Assembly: GCF_000372845.1 (NCBI RefSeq)
Contig: NZ_KB889963.1
Coordinates: forward strand, 2,500,304 to 2,564,303
Source: Methylocystis rosea SV97
Lineage (GTDB): Bacteria; Pseudomonadota; Alphaproteobacteria; Rhizobiales; Beijerinckiaceae
Direction of reading: 5' to 3'
DNA: 64,000 nucleotides
The translations under genes were made by a program, and so were the position numbers. Position 1 is the stretch's first letter, and each line of letters begins with the position of its first letter. Positions 26,989 to 35,505 of this stretch are shown piece by piece. The notes beneath the pieces were generated by a model. It did no database searches. It saw nothing but the letters and a program-made list of their open reading frames with translations, and was not told the origin of the DNA.

Positions 26989-27873
26989 ATGACCGACGCG
27001 ATTCAGCTCACCCATTCCTCTGGCGACGGCGCGGAGATCCTGGCTTTCGGCGCGGAGCTTTCGAGCTGGCGCGCGCGGGGAGTCGACATGATCTGGGCGA
27101 AGGATCCTAAGGTCTGGGACCAGACCGCGCCCGTGCTGTTTCCTGTCGTCGGCTGGACGCGCGACGGCCGCGTGCGCATCGACGGCGAGACCTATCCGCT
27201 GGCGCTCCATGGCTTCGCCTGGAAAAAGCGCTTCGACGTCGCCGAGCGGCGTGACGACTATCTGCGCCTCGCGCTCGTCGACGACGCCGAGACCCGCGCG
27301 CTGTATCCCTTCGCCTTCCGGTTTGAAGTGGAATTCCAGCTGCGCGCCGGCGCGCTCGAAAATGCTCTCATCGTGACCAACGCCGACTCGCGGCCCCTTC
27401 CCTACGCTTGCGGACTGCATCCCGCCTTTCGCTGGCCGCTCGCCGGCTCTTCTTCGTCGCATGCGATCATATTCGAGAGGGCTGAGCGCGCCGAAGTTCC
27501 CATCATCGGACCGGGCGGGCTTTTCTCGAAACCCATCCGCGAAACGCCGCTTGTCGGCCGGCGACTGCCGCTCGAACCAGGAATGTTCGCGAGCGATGCG
27601 CTGTGCTTTCTCAATCTTGCGAGCCACAGCCTCGTCTTCGACAATGGCGAAGGCGCGCGTCTTTCGGTCACGCTCGACGATTTCCCCCATGTCGGATTTT
27701 GGATGCTGCCGCCTGCCCCTTATCTGTGCATAGAGCCATGGACAGGCCATGGCGATCCGGACGACTTTTACGGCGACCTCTATGAAAAGCCCTCGATGCG
27801 AATTCTGGCGCCGGGCGCGCAGGCGCGGCATGGCGCGATTTTCGCCTTTGAGCGGGAGCCGCCGGTCGGCTAG
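26989..27873 (+). CDS. Aldose 1-epimerase family protein
   Basis: A 294-residue galactose-mutarotase-like fold protein. It contains LFPVVGWTRDGRVRIDG, the LHGFAWKKRF histidine segment, and CGLHPAFRWPL with a second conserved histidine. These proteins interconvert anomers of sugars or sugar phosphates; the substrate here is not clear. It begins 164 bases from the divergent MarC gene and is followed 30 bases later by cysK. Confidence 0.87.
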   Translation: MTDAIQLTHSSGDGAEILAFGAELSSWRARGVDMIWAKDPKVWDQTAPVLFPVVGWTRDGRVRIDGETYPLALHGFAWKKRFDVAERRDDYLRLALVDDAETRALYPFAFRFEVEFQLRAGALENALIVTNADSRPLPYACGLHPAFRWPLAGSSSSHAIIFERAERAEVPIIGPGGLFSKPIRETPLVGRRLPLEPGMFASDALCFLNLASHSLVFDNGEGARLSVTLDDFPHVGFWMLPPAPYLCIEPWTGHGDPDDFYGDLYEKPSMRILAPGAQARHGAIFAFEREPPVG

Positions 27874-27903
27874 GAACGATCCGCCACTCGCCAGGAATCA
27901 TCA

Positions 27904-28938
27904 ATGACTGTCGTCGCCTCCAGCGTCATCGAAGCCATCGGGCGCACGCCGCTCATTGAATTGCGCGGCGCCTCTAAGGCGACGGGCTGCCGCATTCTCG
28001 GCAAGGCCGAATTCATGAACCCGGGCGGTTCCGTGAAAGACCGCGCGGCCCTGTCCATCGTCGAAGACGCCCGCGCGAAAGGATTGTTGAAGCCGGGCGG
28101 GGTCATCGTCGAAGGCACCGCCGGCAATACGGGCATCGGACTGGCGCTCGTCGCGAACGCGCTCGGCTTTCGCACGGTGATCGTGATTCCCGAGACTCAG
28201 AGCCAGGAAAAGAAGGACATGTTGCGCCTGCAAGGCGCGCAGCTCGTCGAAGTGCCTGCGGTTCCCTACGCCAACCCCAATAATTATGTGAAGGTTTCCG
28301 GGCGTCTTGCCGAGCGCCTCGCCAGGGAAGAGCCGAACGGCGCCGTCTGGGCCAACCAATTCGACAATGTCGCCAACCGCGTCGCGCATCTCACCACCAC
28401 CGGACCCGAGATTTACGAAGCGCTGGAGGGCGCGGTGGACGCTTTCATTTGCGCCTGCGGCACCGGCGGCACGCTCGCCGGCGTCGGCATGGCGCTCAAG
28501 GAGAGAAATCCGGACGTGAAGATCGGGCTGGCCGATCCTTTCGGGGCGGCGCTTTATTCCTATTACACGACCGGCGAGTTGAAGGGTGAGGGCTCATCCA
28601 TCACGGAAGGGATCGGCCAGGGCCGGATCACCGCCAATCTCGAGGGGGCGCCGGTCGACGTCGCCTACCGCATCCCCGATGACGAGGCGCTGCGCATCGT
28701 TTTCGATCTCGCCGAGCAGGAGGGCCTGTTGCTGGGCGGCTCTTCGGGAATCAACATCGCCGGCGCCATCAGGCTGGCGCGCGATATGGGGCCCGGCAAT
28801 ACGATCGTGACCGTGCTGTGCGACGGCGGCGCAAGATACGCTTCGAAGCTCTTCAACGCCGACTTCCTGCGCAGCCAAAACCTGCCGACGCCGCCCTGGC
28901 TCGAAGGCGCCGTCGCGATGGACCCAGGCTTTGTTTAG
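27904..28938 (+). CDS. cysK: Cysteine synthase (O-acetylserine sulfhydrylase)
   Basis: PLP-dependent beta-replacement enzyme that makes cysteine from O-acetylserine and sulfide; 344 residues. The PLP lysine is K45 in GGSVKDRA, the phosphate loop is GTGGTLAGVG, and the substrate loop is EGTAGNTGIG. It is slightly longer than the classic CysK of about 310 residues and resembles the CysK-like subgroup of alphaproteobacteria; a cystathionine beta-synthase-like activity cannot be excluded. Its stop overlaps by 4 bases the stop of the convergent membrane-protein gene. Confidence 0.92.
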   Translation: MTVVASSVIEAIGRTPLIELRGASKATGCRILGKAEFMNPGGSVKDRAALSIVEDARAKGLLKPGGVIVEGTAGNTGIGLALVANALGFRTVIVIPETQSQEKKDMLRLQGAQLVEVPAVPYANPNNYVKVSGRLAERLAREEPNGAVWANQFDNVANRVAHLTTTGPEIYEALEGAVDAFICACGTGGTLAGVGMALKERNPDVKIGLADPFGAALYSYYTTGELKGEGSSITEGIGQGRITANLEGAPVDVAYRIPDDEALRIVFDLAEQEGLLLGGSSGINIAGAIRLARDMGPGNTIVTVLCDGGARYASKLFNADFLRSQNLPTPPWLEGAVAMDPGFV

Positions 28939-29504
28939 CTCTCTAGGGGTTCCGCGGGCGCGGGCGACGCCGCAGGCTCGGCTTCGCGCTGCGGTACGAA
29001 ATTCTCGCGACGCACGAAGAGCACCTTTCGCAGCTCCGCCTCCCCGACCAGCTTGGCGAATTCGCGGAAGCCAAAGAACGGGATCAGCGCGGCGAAGGTG
29101 ACCAATCCGACCGACAGGAGCGTGCGCAGATTGTGGAGGTCCACGGGGTCATGGTCCGCATGGGCCGGCCAAAAATGCTCCAGCAGCGCCTGTTCGATGA
29201 CGTCCATGCCGATGAGCAGCAGGCCGAACAGCAGCGACTTGGCCAGGATGGGCACGATCAGCGGCTTTTTGTCGAAGACGCGCCAGATGCCAAACTTGTT
29301 GGCGACAAACAGCACCTTCGCGAAAGCAAGCGCCTTGGCGGCGGCGAAGCCCTGATGCTGCACGATATGCGCCTGCGACAGGACAACCGATTTGTGCACG
29401 CCGAGCACGGCGAGCAGGAACCACACGTAGAGGAACACCGGATAAAAGGCCCTGGCTTCCTCCTTCACCTTGCTCGTCAATCCCTTTTTCGTCTGCTCGC
29501 TCAT
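28935..29504 (-). CDS. Uncharacterised membrane protein
   Basis: A 189-residue protein with about four hydrophobic segments (roughly 20-42, 58-70, 82-105, 128-150) and a charged C-terminus rich in Glu, Pro and Ala. I do not recognise a family with confidence. A soluble tail follows the final helix (KLVGEAELRKVLFVRREN). The gene is alone on its strand, 44 bases downstream of mobA, and may share its transcript. Confidence 0.75.
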   Translation of the reverse strand: MSEQTKKGLTSKVKEEARAFYPVFLYVWFLLAVLGVHKSVVLSQAHIVQHQGFAAAKALAFAKVLFVANKFGIWRVFDKKPLIVPILAKSLLFGLLLIGMDVIEQALLEHFWPAHADHDPVDLHNLRTLLSVGLVTFAALIPFFGFREFAKLVGEAELRKVLFVRRENFVPQREAEPAASPAPAEPLES

Positions 29505-29548
29505 GTCCCATCCTGCGCCGGTCTCTTCAGCCTTGGCTGCGCGTCAAT

Positions 29549-30163
29549 TTAGCTGCGCGACTCCTCCTTGGCTATCGCATCGGCGCGCGCCAGATCTTCC
29601 GGTCGGTTGACGTTGAAGAAAGGGTCGTAGGGCTCGATCGGCCAATCGACGACCGTATTCGCATAACGCCCGATGAAGGCCGACACTCGGCGCTCGTCTT
29701 CCGCAACGAGCGCGCGCCGCAAATCCTCGCGCAGCGCGACCGGCCACAGCGCCACGGCGTGATGGGTTCGCCCATTCGACGCGGCGACGGCGATCGTCGC
29801 GCCTGCACTCACCCGAGCGGATTGAAGTCGCGAGCGGAGATCGGCGGGCAGGAACGGGGTGTCGCCCGGCGCGCTTAGCACATGCGCCGCGCCTTTCGCG
29901 GCGCCAAAGTCCATGCCGGCGAGAATGCCGGCGAGCGGCCCCGCGAAACCTTCAACGCTGTCGCAGATGACGGGCAGTCCGAAAGCGGAAAAGCGTACGG
30001 GGTCGCCGTTGGCGTTGATCGCGAGAAGGCCGCACTGCGGCTTCAGGCGGTCGATCACATGCTGAAGGATCGGCCGGCCGGCGATCTCGACGAGCGGCTT
30101 GTCGCCCCCGCCCATGCGCCGCGCCAACCCGCCGGCGAGGATGACGCCGATGCAGTCGTTCAT
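29549..30163 (-). CDS. mobA: Molybdenum cofactor guanylyltransferase
   Basis: Attaches GMP to molybdopterin to form the guanine dinucleotide cofactor used by DMSO-reductase family enzymes. The 204-residue product has the nucleotidyltransferase signature LAGGLARRMGGGDKPL at the N-terminus and the DTPFLPADL segment, which contains the Mg-binding aspartate. It is one of four cofactor genes scattered in this window (with moaD, moaE and mog). It is divergent from the thioredoxin-ccdA pair across a dyad-containing gap. Confidence 0.95.
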   Translation of the reverse strand: MNDCIGVILAGGLARRMGGGDKPLVEIAGRPILQHVIDRLKPQCGLLAINANGDPVRFSAFGLPVICDSVEGFAGPLAGILAGMDFGAAKGAAHVLSAPGDTPFLPADLRSRLQSARVSAGATIAVAASNGRTHHAVALWPVALREDLRRALVAEDERRVSAFIGRYANTVVDWPIEPYDPFFNVNRPEDLARADAIAKEESRS

Positions 30164-30190
30164 GCGCTGTCCGGTTTGGTTTCAATGAGG

Positions 30191-30224
30191 GGCGCCATTA
30201 TGTTCGTTCATAATCCTGAGCGCC
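30191..30224. promoter_or_regulatory. Dyad in the mobA / thioredoxin intergenic region
   Basis: ATTATG (30197-30202) and CATAAT (30209-30214) are perfect inverted arms around TTCGTT, framed by GGCGC and GCGCC. It sits between two divergent genes, 28 bases before mobA and 35 before the thioredoxin gene, a natural operator position. The binding protein is unknown. Confidence 0.4.
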
Positions 30225-30258
30225 GCTCGCGCAAGGGGCAGCCTTTCGAGGGAAGCAC

Positions 30259-30657
30259 ATGATCTCGCGTCGCCGACTCGCCGTGTCCGCCTTTCTTTTC
30301 GCTTCCGCGATCCTTTATTCGGCCGCGCCCGCCGGCGCCGCCGAACAGAGTTTTACGCCGCAGGCCTTCGCCGCCGCGCAAACGGCCGGCAAATCGATCA
30401 TCGTGCATGTCTACGCGCCGTGGTGTCCGACCTGCCGCGCGCAGGAGCCGGCGATGCAGCGCGTCGAAGCCGAGCCGAAATATGCCGACGTCGCCATGTT
30501 CCGCGTCGATTTCGACGGCCAAAAGAGCGCTCTCCGCACGCTGAAGGCCAACCGGCAAAGCACAATCATCGTCTTCAAAGGCGATAAGGAAGTTGGGCGC
30601 TCTGTCGGGGTGACCGATCCGGGCGAAATTTCAGCGCTTCTCTCGAAGGCTCTGTAA
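30259..30657 (+). CDS. Exported thioredoxin-family protein
   Basis: A 132-residue protein with a signal peptide (about 1-28) and a thioredoxin fold carrying the redox motif WCPTC (C56, C59). It is predicted to act in the periplasm as a thiol reductant or oxidase. Only 4 bases separate it from ccdA, whose product brings electrons across the membrane, so it is a natural acceptor for CcdA. Cytochrome c maturation or repair of periplasmic thiols is likely, but the exact client is unknown. Confidence 0.88.
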   Translation: MISRRRLAVSAFLFASAILYSAAPAGAAEQSFTPQAFAAAQTAGKSIIVHVYAPWCPTCRAQEPAMQRVEAEPKYADVAMFRVDFDGQKSALRTLKANRQSTIIVFKGDKEVGRSVGVTDPGEISALLSKAL

Positions 30658-30661
30658 ATCG

Positions 30662-31393
30662 ATGGACGCGAGCGCGCTTGGCGCCTTCGGCGTCGCCTTT
30701 GTCGCCGGCCTGCTCTCGATTTTGTCGCCCTGCGTCCTCCCGCTTTTGCCCTTGGTGCTCGGCGCCGCGGCGGCGGAGCATCGCTACGCGCCGGCGCTTC
30801 TGGCGCTGGGCGTCGCCCTGTCCTTCGTCGCGATCGGCCTTTTCATGGCGACGATCGGCTTCGCCGTCGGCCTCGATGGCGACTCGCTGCGGCTCGTCGC
30901 GGCGGCTTTGCTGATCGCAATGGGCGTGATCCTGCTTGCGCCTGAGCTGCAGACGCGCGTCGCCGCCGCCGGGGGCCCGATTAGCGACAGGTTGAGCGCG
31001 GCCTTTGGAGAGGGGGCTCGCGGCGGAATGTTCGGTCAGTTTGGCGTCGGTCTGCTGCTCGGCGCGGTATGGAGCCCCTGCGTGGGTCCGACGCTTGGCG
31101 CCGCATCGGTGCTCGCGGCGCGCGGCGAAGACCTGAGCGCCGTCGCGGCGACGATGGCCGCGTTTGGTCTCGGCGCGGCCGCGCCGCTGATGTTGCTTGG
31201 AGCCCTCTCGCGGCAAGCGATGGCGCGTTGGCGGGACCGGCTGCTGACCGTTGGAAAACAGGCGAAGCAAGCGCTCGGCGCGTCGCTCGTCCTGATTGGC
31301 GCGTTGATCGTGTCGGGCTACGACAAGACGTTGGAGACGGCGCTTGTCACGGCTTCGCCAGAATGGTTGACGCAGTTAACGACGCGTTTTTAG
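30662..31393 (+). CDS. ccdA: Cytochrome c biogenesis protein CcdA
   Basis: A 243-residue inner-membrane thiol-electron carrier with about six helices. The paired cysteine motifs are SILSPCVLPLLPLV near the N-terminus and WSPCVGPTLG in the fourth segment. It moves reducing equivalents from cytoplasmic thioredoxin to periplasmic partners such as CcmG-type thioredoxins. It lies immediately after an exported thioredoxin gene, with which it forms a two-gene operon. Confidence 0.92.
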   Translation: MDASALGAFGVAFVAGLLSILSPCVLPLLPLVLGAAAAEHRYAPALLALGVALSFVAIGLFMATIGFAVGLDGDSLRLVAAALLIAMGVILLAPELQTRVAAAGGPISDRLSAAFGEGARGGMFGQFGVGLLLGAVWSPCVGPTLGAASVLAARGEDLSAVAATMAAFGLGAAAPLMLLGALSRQAMARWRDRLLTVGKQAKQALGASLVLIGALIVSGYDKTLETALVTASPEWLTQLTTRF

Positions 31394-31591
31394 CGCTTCG
31401 ACAAATCAATACGGTCGATGCTCGAGACGCTAACCTTGCCGAGCAGGCGCAAGACGCTCGATGCAAGCAAACCCAGGCAAAAGCGTAAGCGGCTCTGGTA
31501 TTGGCGGGTGAGCGGGCGGCGCGCCAAGTCTCTGAACGCCGCATATTCCTAAAATTTAGTTTATTTTCCATTGCTTATAGAGGCTATCCGT

Positions 31592-31606
31592 TTAGGCAAT
31601 TCTTAA
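31592..31606 (+). promoter_or_regulatory. Candidate CtrA-binding box upstream of sciP
   Basis: TTAG-N7-TTAA (TTAGGCAATTCTTAA) matches the CtrA consensus TTAA-N7-TTAA at 7 of 8 positions, 57 bases before the chosen sciP ATG. In Caulobacter, CtrA activates sciP, and SciP in turn restrains CtrA-dependent promoters. The motif was identified by eye. Confidence 0.55.
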
Positions 31607-31662
31607 AGCGGCGCCTTTATAAAGACGCTACAACGTGGCTGTTTGAGTAGCGAGTGAGTGAG

Positions 31663-31938
31663 ATGACCGAGACGCACCGTCCCCGTGTCAAATATGTCAT
31701 CGGTCCCGATGGCAGTCCGCTGACTATTGCGGATTTACCCCCCGCTTCGACCAAACGCTGGGTGATACGGCGTAAGGCGGAAGTGGTGGCGGCGGTGCGC
31801 GGTGGCCTGCTCTCGCTCGACGAAGCCTGCAGTCGCTACACGCTGACGGTGGACGAATTCCTGAGCTGGCAGATGTCGATTGACCAGCACGGCCTCGCCG
31901 GACTGCGGACCACGCGCCTTCAGCAATATCGTATGTGA
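31663..31938 (+). CDS. sciP: CtrA inhibitor SciP (DUF1153)
   Basis: A 91-residue cell-cycle regulator that binds CtrA at promoters and blocks recruitment of RNA polymerase. Nearly the whole protein matches the family: RVKYVIGPDGSPLTIADLP, WVIRRKAEVVAAVRGGLLSL and the helix-turn-helix region EACSRYTLTVDEFLSWQ. The ATG at 31663 fits the family N-terminus; a GTG 9 bases upstream is an alternative. It is monocistronic, with a CtrA-like box upstream and a hairpin terminator downstream. Confidence 0.97.
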   Translation: MTETHRPRVKYVIGPDGSPLTIADLPPASTKRWVIRRKAEVVAAVRGGLLSLDEACSRYTLTVDEFLSWQMSIDQHGLAGLRTTRLQQYRM

Positions 31939-31966
31939 ACGCGGCGACAGACGCCGAGACGTTCGA

Positions 31967-32000
31967 AACGCCGGTCCGCGATGGCCGGCGTTTTATTTTT
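31967..32000 (+). terminator. Intrinsic terminator after sciP
   Basis: AACGCCGG and CCGGCGTT pair around a 10-base loop and are followed by TTATTTTT. It overlaps the stop codon of the convergent flippase gene, so it may end both transcripts. Confidence 0.8.
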
Positions 32001-32976
32001 GAGGCTGTTCCTCTATCCGGCGCCAGCGCTCGACGAGTTTCTTGCGTTCGAAAAGCGCGACGACGACGAGCGCGATCAGCAGCGGGACGATGAGGTAGAA
32101 GAGGCGCCAGACGAGCAGCGCAGCGAGGACCTTCAGCCGCGGCACATCCGGCATGACATTGATAAACAGCAGCTCGAAGACGCCCAGCCCGCCCGGCGCA
32201 TGGGACACCAAAGCCGCTGAAAAGGACAAGAGAAACGCGCCGAGCACGACGAGAAAGCCAGGATTGCCCTGCTCCGGCAGCGCGAAATAGATGATGCCGG
32301 CGGCGCCGATCAACTCCAAGGGAGCCGCGAAGAGCTGGCGCAGCATGATGCCGGGGCGCGGATAGAGAATTTCGAACCGCCCGAACAGCCGGATCGCGCG
32401 AAAATGCATGAGCGATCCGAGAATGTAGATAACGACGAAGGCCAGGCACGACAGACCGACGACGAGCGCGGTGTTCGGGTTTGTAATGATGTCCGGCAGG
32501 AAGCCCGACAGTCTTTGCATGATCGCGGGGTCATAGGTCAGCAAAAGGCCAGCGAGCAGCACATTGCCGAAGCCGAACGTGTAGGAGCACAACACCACCA
32601 GCGTGGCGACCTGCGTCGCCGTCAGTCCCTTGGTGGAATAGGCGCGATAGCGCACCATGGCGCCCGAGAAAACGCTTGCGCCGATGTTGTGCGACAGGGC
32701 GTAGGTTGTAAACGAACAAACCGAGATAAACACCCAATTGATGTGTTTGACGCCCAGGTGCAGGAGCGCGATGCGATCGTACCAGGCGAGCGCCGCATAG
32801 GCGACAAGCGTCGACAGGCCAGCGAACAGATAGCGGCTCGTCGGAATGGCCTGAAGATTGGCCCAAACCTCTGCGCCGACCGATTCTCCTTTGAATTCGT
32901 GATAGAGAAGGAAAAAAGAGGCGACGACCGCGACAAGGCCGACGAGCGGCCAAAAATATTCCAGCAGTTTTCTCAT
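31993..32976 (-). CDS. Lysylphosphatidylglycerol synthase-like flippase domain membrane protein (UPF0104)
   Basis: A polytopic inner-membrane protein of 327 residues with about eight helices, matching the N-terminal membrane half of MprF-type enzymes and the YbhN/UPF0104 family. Recognisable segments are LSHNIGASVFSGAMVRYRAYS and the C-terminal VSHAPGGLGVFELLFI. There is no catalytic aminoacyltransferase half, so lipid flipping or transport rather than lysyl transfer is inferred. A GTG 24 bases upstream of the chosen ATG is also possible. It is divergent from the Yip1 gene. Confidence 0.85.
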   Translation of the reverse strand: MRKLLEYFWPLVGLVAVVASFFLLYHEFKGESVGAEVWANLQAIPTSRYLFAGLSTLVAYAALAWYDRIALLHLGVKHINWVFISVCSFTTYALSHNIGASVFSGAMVRYRAYSTKGLTATQVATLVVLCSYTFGFGNVLLAGLLLTYDPAIMQRLSGFLPDIITNPNTALVVGLSCLAFVVIYILGSLMHFRAIRLFGRFEILYPRPGIMLRQLFAAPLELIGAAGIIYFALPEQGNPGFLVVLGAFLLSFSAALVSHAPGGLGVFELLFINVMPDVPRLKVLAALLVWRLFYLIVPLLIALVVVALFERKKLVERWRRIEEQPQK

Positions 32977-33124
32977 GCGGCCCGTCGCGTTAGATTTCAC
33001 CGTCGATCATCAAACCGGCCGCAGCTGGCCGCACTCTCCCTCGCATGGAGGACCCGGCGCCCGCAAGCCCGGCTCCATGACCGCCTCGGTAATTAGCGCT
33101 TGCGGCAAATCAATGGAGGCCGGA

Positions 33125-33703
33125 ATGCAGTTGCTATCGCGGATCAAGGGCTTAATCCTCGCGCCGCAGAGCGAATGGGCAAAAATCTCCGAAGAGGGGA
33201 CGTCCGTCCTCGATCTCTATCGCAATTATATTGCGATATTGGCGCTTCTTCCGCCCTTCGCGAGCTTCTTCAGCTCATGGCTTTTCGGCTTTTCCCACGG
33301 CCCGCAGGGAATCATGCACCCGACGTTCACGGGCGGGCTTTATCGCGCCTTCGTTCAGTATCTGTTGAGCCTGCCGGCGTTTTTTATCGTCGCCTTCGTC
33401 ATATCGGCCATTGCGCCGCATTTCGACGGGAAGACCGACGACCGCCGCGCTCTGATGCTGACCGCCTATTCGTACACGCCGGTCTGGCTCGCCTCGCTGT
33501 TTGGCCTGATTCCGGGCCTGCGATGGCTGGACGTGCTCGGCTTCTATGGAATCTATGTTTTTTCCGTCGGACTGCCGACGATGATGCGCGTGCCGCGGGA
33601 AAACCTCGACGTTTTCACGCTCGCGACGCTGTTTCTGGTCGTCGCGACCGTCGCGCTCCACGGGTGGGTCGTGCATCTGATCGCGCCGCAGCAGCTGATC
33701 TAG
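33125..33703 (+). CDS. Yip1 family membrane protein
   Basis: A 192-residue protein with a short amphipathic N-terminus (MQLLSRIKGLILAPQSEW, typical of the family) and about five membrane helices. The ATG at 33125 follows an AGGCCGGA site; upstream in-frame starts are possible but unconserved. Bacterial Yip1 homologues have no established function. It is convergent with moaE, whose stop overlaps its own. Confidence 0.82.
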   Translation: MQLLSRIKGLILAPQSEWAKISEEGTSVLDLYRNYIAILALLPPFASFFSSWLFGFSHGPQGIMHPTFTGGLYRAFVQYLLSLPAFFIVAFVISAIAPHFDGKTDDRRALMLTAYSYTPVWLASLFGLIPGLRWLDVLGFYGIYVFSVGLPTMMRVPRENLDVFTLATLFLVVATVALHGWVVHLIAPQQLI

Positions 33704-34167
33704 CGCCAACGGTCCGCAGCCGCATCGTCCTCGGATTTCGCGCTGACCCAGTCGCCGGGCGCGCCATCCGCGCGCCGTTCCTTTTTCCAAAAGGGCGCGC
33801 GGGTTTTAAGAAAATCCATCAAAAACGCCGCGGCGGCGAAAGCGTCCGCGCGGTGGCGCGCCGCCGCGAGCACTAGAACGATCTGTTCGCCCGGTTGGAT
33901 GCGGCCGAAGCGGTGAATGACGGTCAAGGCCTGCAAGGGCCATCGTTCGAGCGCTTCATCGGCGACGCGACGGATCTCGGCCTCGGCCATTCCGGGATAA
34001 TGTTCGAGCTCCAAAGCCTCGAGCGCGCCGTCCTCGTCCCTGCAGAGGCCCACGAAGCTGACGAGCGCGCCGATGTCACGCCGCCCCCGCGTCAGCAGCG
34101 CCTGTTCCCGCCCGAGGTCGAAATCCTCCGCTTGCACGCGCACCGCCGGAGTCGGCCGCGGCGCCAT
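33700..34167 (-). CDS. moaE: Molybdopterin synthase large subunit
   Basis: Catalytic subunit that, with MoaD thiocarboxylate, converts precursor Z to molybdopterin. The 155-residue product has ALVSFVGLCRDEDG, the EHYPGMAE segment, and the VIHRFGRIQPGEQIVLV strand. It starts directly after moaD (1 base between the genes), within the pgsA-moaD-moaE operon. Confidence 0.95.
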   Translation of the reverse strand: MAPRPTPAVRVQAEDFDLGREQALLTRGRRDIGALVSFVGLCRDEDGALEALELEHYPGMAEAEIRRVADEALERWPLQALTVIHRFGRIQPGEQIVLVLAAARHRADAFAAAAFLMDFLKTRAPFWKKERRADGAPGDWVSAKSEDDAAADRWR

Positions 34168-34168
34168 C

Positions 34169-34420
34169 TCAGCCGCCCGTCATCGGCGGGAAGAAGGCGA
34201 TCTCTCTTGCTGCGCCGATTGGCGTGTCAGGCGCCGCATGCGTCTTGTCGAGCGCCGCGCGAATCGTCGCCGGGTTGGCGAAAGCGGCCGCATATCCCTC
34301 GTCCCGCGCCGACAGCCAGTCGATCAGCTCACGGACCGTGACAACTTCACGCGGCGGCGCGATCTCCTCTTCCGCCAGACCGATGCGCTCGCGCACCCAA
34401 GCGAAATACAGCGCCTTCAT
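34169..34420 (-). CDS. moaD: Molybdopterin synthase sulfur carrier subunit
   Basis: A ubiquitin-like sulfur carrier of 83 residues ending in the required Gly-Gly (PPMTGG), where the thiocarboxylate forms. The start at 34420 (MKALYFAWVRERIG) matches the family. Its first codon overlaps the pgsA stop by 4 bases. It pairs with the adjacent moaE. Confidence 0.94.
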   Translation of the reverse strand: MKALYFAWVRERIGLAEEEIAPPREVVTVRELIDWLSARDEGYAAAFANPATIRAALDKTHAAPDTPIGAAREIAFFPPMTGG

Positions 34421-35025
34421 GCCGCCTCGTCTTCTCCAAAGTGGTTCCACGCCGACTGGAGGTAGTCGAAACCGGTGTACAGCGTTAGAATCGCCGCGGC
34501 CCACAAGAGCGCCGCGCCGATCTTGACCGTGCCGGGGAGAACGACTTCGCCGGCCGGTCCGGCGATCAGAAAGCCGAGCGCCACGAGCTGCGCCGCTGTT
34601 TTCCACTTGGCGATCGCGGAGACGGGCAAGCGCACCTTGAGCTCGGCCAGATGTTCCCGCAGGCCGGACACGAGGATTTCGCGGCACAGGATGATGATCG
34701 CCGCCCAGATCGTCCAGCCAGCGACCGTTCGATCGGCGACAAGCGCCATCAGGGTCGTCGCGACGAGCAATTTGTCCGCGATGGGGTCCAGCATCCGCCC
34801 GAGCGGCGACTGTTGCTGCCAGATCCTGGCGAAATAGCCGTCGAGAAAGTCCGTCACCCCGGCGGCGATAAAAATGCCGAGCGCGCCCCAGCGCGCCCAG
34901 TGCTCCGTAAAGCCAAGGAGCAACCCCGCCACCACGGGGACGGCGGCCATGCGACCATAGGTCAGCAGATTAGGCAGCGCCAAGGCTTGGGACCGACGCT
35001 TGGCGGTGAGGGCCGTCTGGGACAT
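34417..35025 (-). CDS. pgsA: CDP-diacylglycerol--glycerol-3-phosphate 3-phosphatidyltransferase
   Basis: Membrane enzyme that commits CDP-diacylglycerol to phosphatidylglycerol synthesis. The 202-residue product starts at 35025, just before LALPNLLTYGRM; a frame from 35148 adds unconserved residues. The CDP-alcohol phosphatidyltransferase signature is seen as DFLDGYFAR, then GRMLDPIADK. There are about four membrane helices. It is the first gene before moaD and moaE, a common alphaproteobacterial order. Confidence 0.94.
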   Translation of the reverse strand: MSQTALTAKRRSQALALPNLLTYGRMAAVPVVAGLLLGFTEHWARWGALGIFIAAGVTDFLDGYFARIWQQQSPLGRMLDPIADKLLVATTLMALVADRTVAGWTIWAAIIILCREILVSGLREHLAELKVRLPVSAIAKWKTAAQLVALGFLIAGPAGEVVLPGTVKIGAALLWAAAILTLYTGFDYLQSAWNHFGEDEAA

Positions 35026-35104
35026 ACCGCAAGGGAATATGTCCCCCGTCCCCAATGTCAATAGAAAGGGCGTCGCCGCCGGGATTCGCTTGAGGAGGGC
35101 GAAG

Positions 35105-35494
35105 TCACTCTCGGTCGATCGCGAAAGCGCCGGGTCCGGCTGCTGCAAAGAACAGAAATACGAAGCAGTAGAGCGCGGCGAGCTCTCCCTTGTTGATGAG
35201 CGGCCACAAATCCTGGCCGGCGTGGAAAAAGAAATAAGCGACCGCCATCTGGCCCGAAAGAATGAAGGCGACCGGCCGGGTGAAGAGGCCGAGCAGCAGC
35301 AGCAGGCCGCCGAAAAGCTCTAAGACTCCAGCCGCGCCCAAGAGCGAGAACAGCTTCAGGTCGTCGAACATCGCGACATGTGGAACGCCGAAAAGCTTGG
35401 CGGCGCCGTGCTGCATGAATAGCAAAGCGGCGGCGATGCGCAGCAGCCCTTGGGCGTGCGGGGCGAAGCGCTGGGGAATGATTCGTAGAGTCAT
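35105..35494 (-). CDS. DoxX family membrane protein
   Basis: A 129-residue protein with four hydrophobic helices and DoxX features: GAAKLFGV after the first helix and the ELFGGLLLLLGLFTRP stretch. DoxX relatives range from quinol-oxidase subunits to stress membrane proteins, and no specific role can be assigned. It is 11 bases downstream of the nitroreductase gene, so the two are probably co-transcribed. Confidence 0.86.
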   Translation of the reverse strand: MTLRIIPQRFAPHAQGLLRIAAALLFMQHGAAKLFGVPHVAMFDDLKLFSLLGAAGVLELFGGLLLLLGLFTRPVAFILSGQMAVAYFFFHAGQDLWPLINKGELAALYCFVFLFFAAAGPGAFAIDRE

Positions 35495-35505
35495 AAATTG
35501 GCCTC

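Noticed and set aside
26893..27831. A 312-codon open frame antisense to the epimerase gene
   Set aside because: The plus-strand epimerase is well supported; the antisense product has no motifs.
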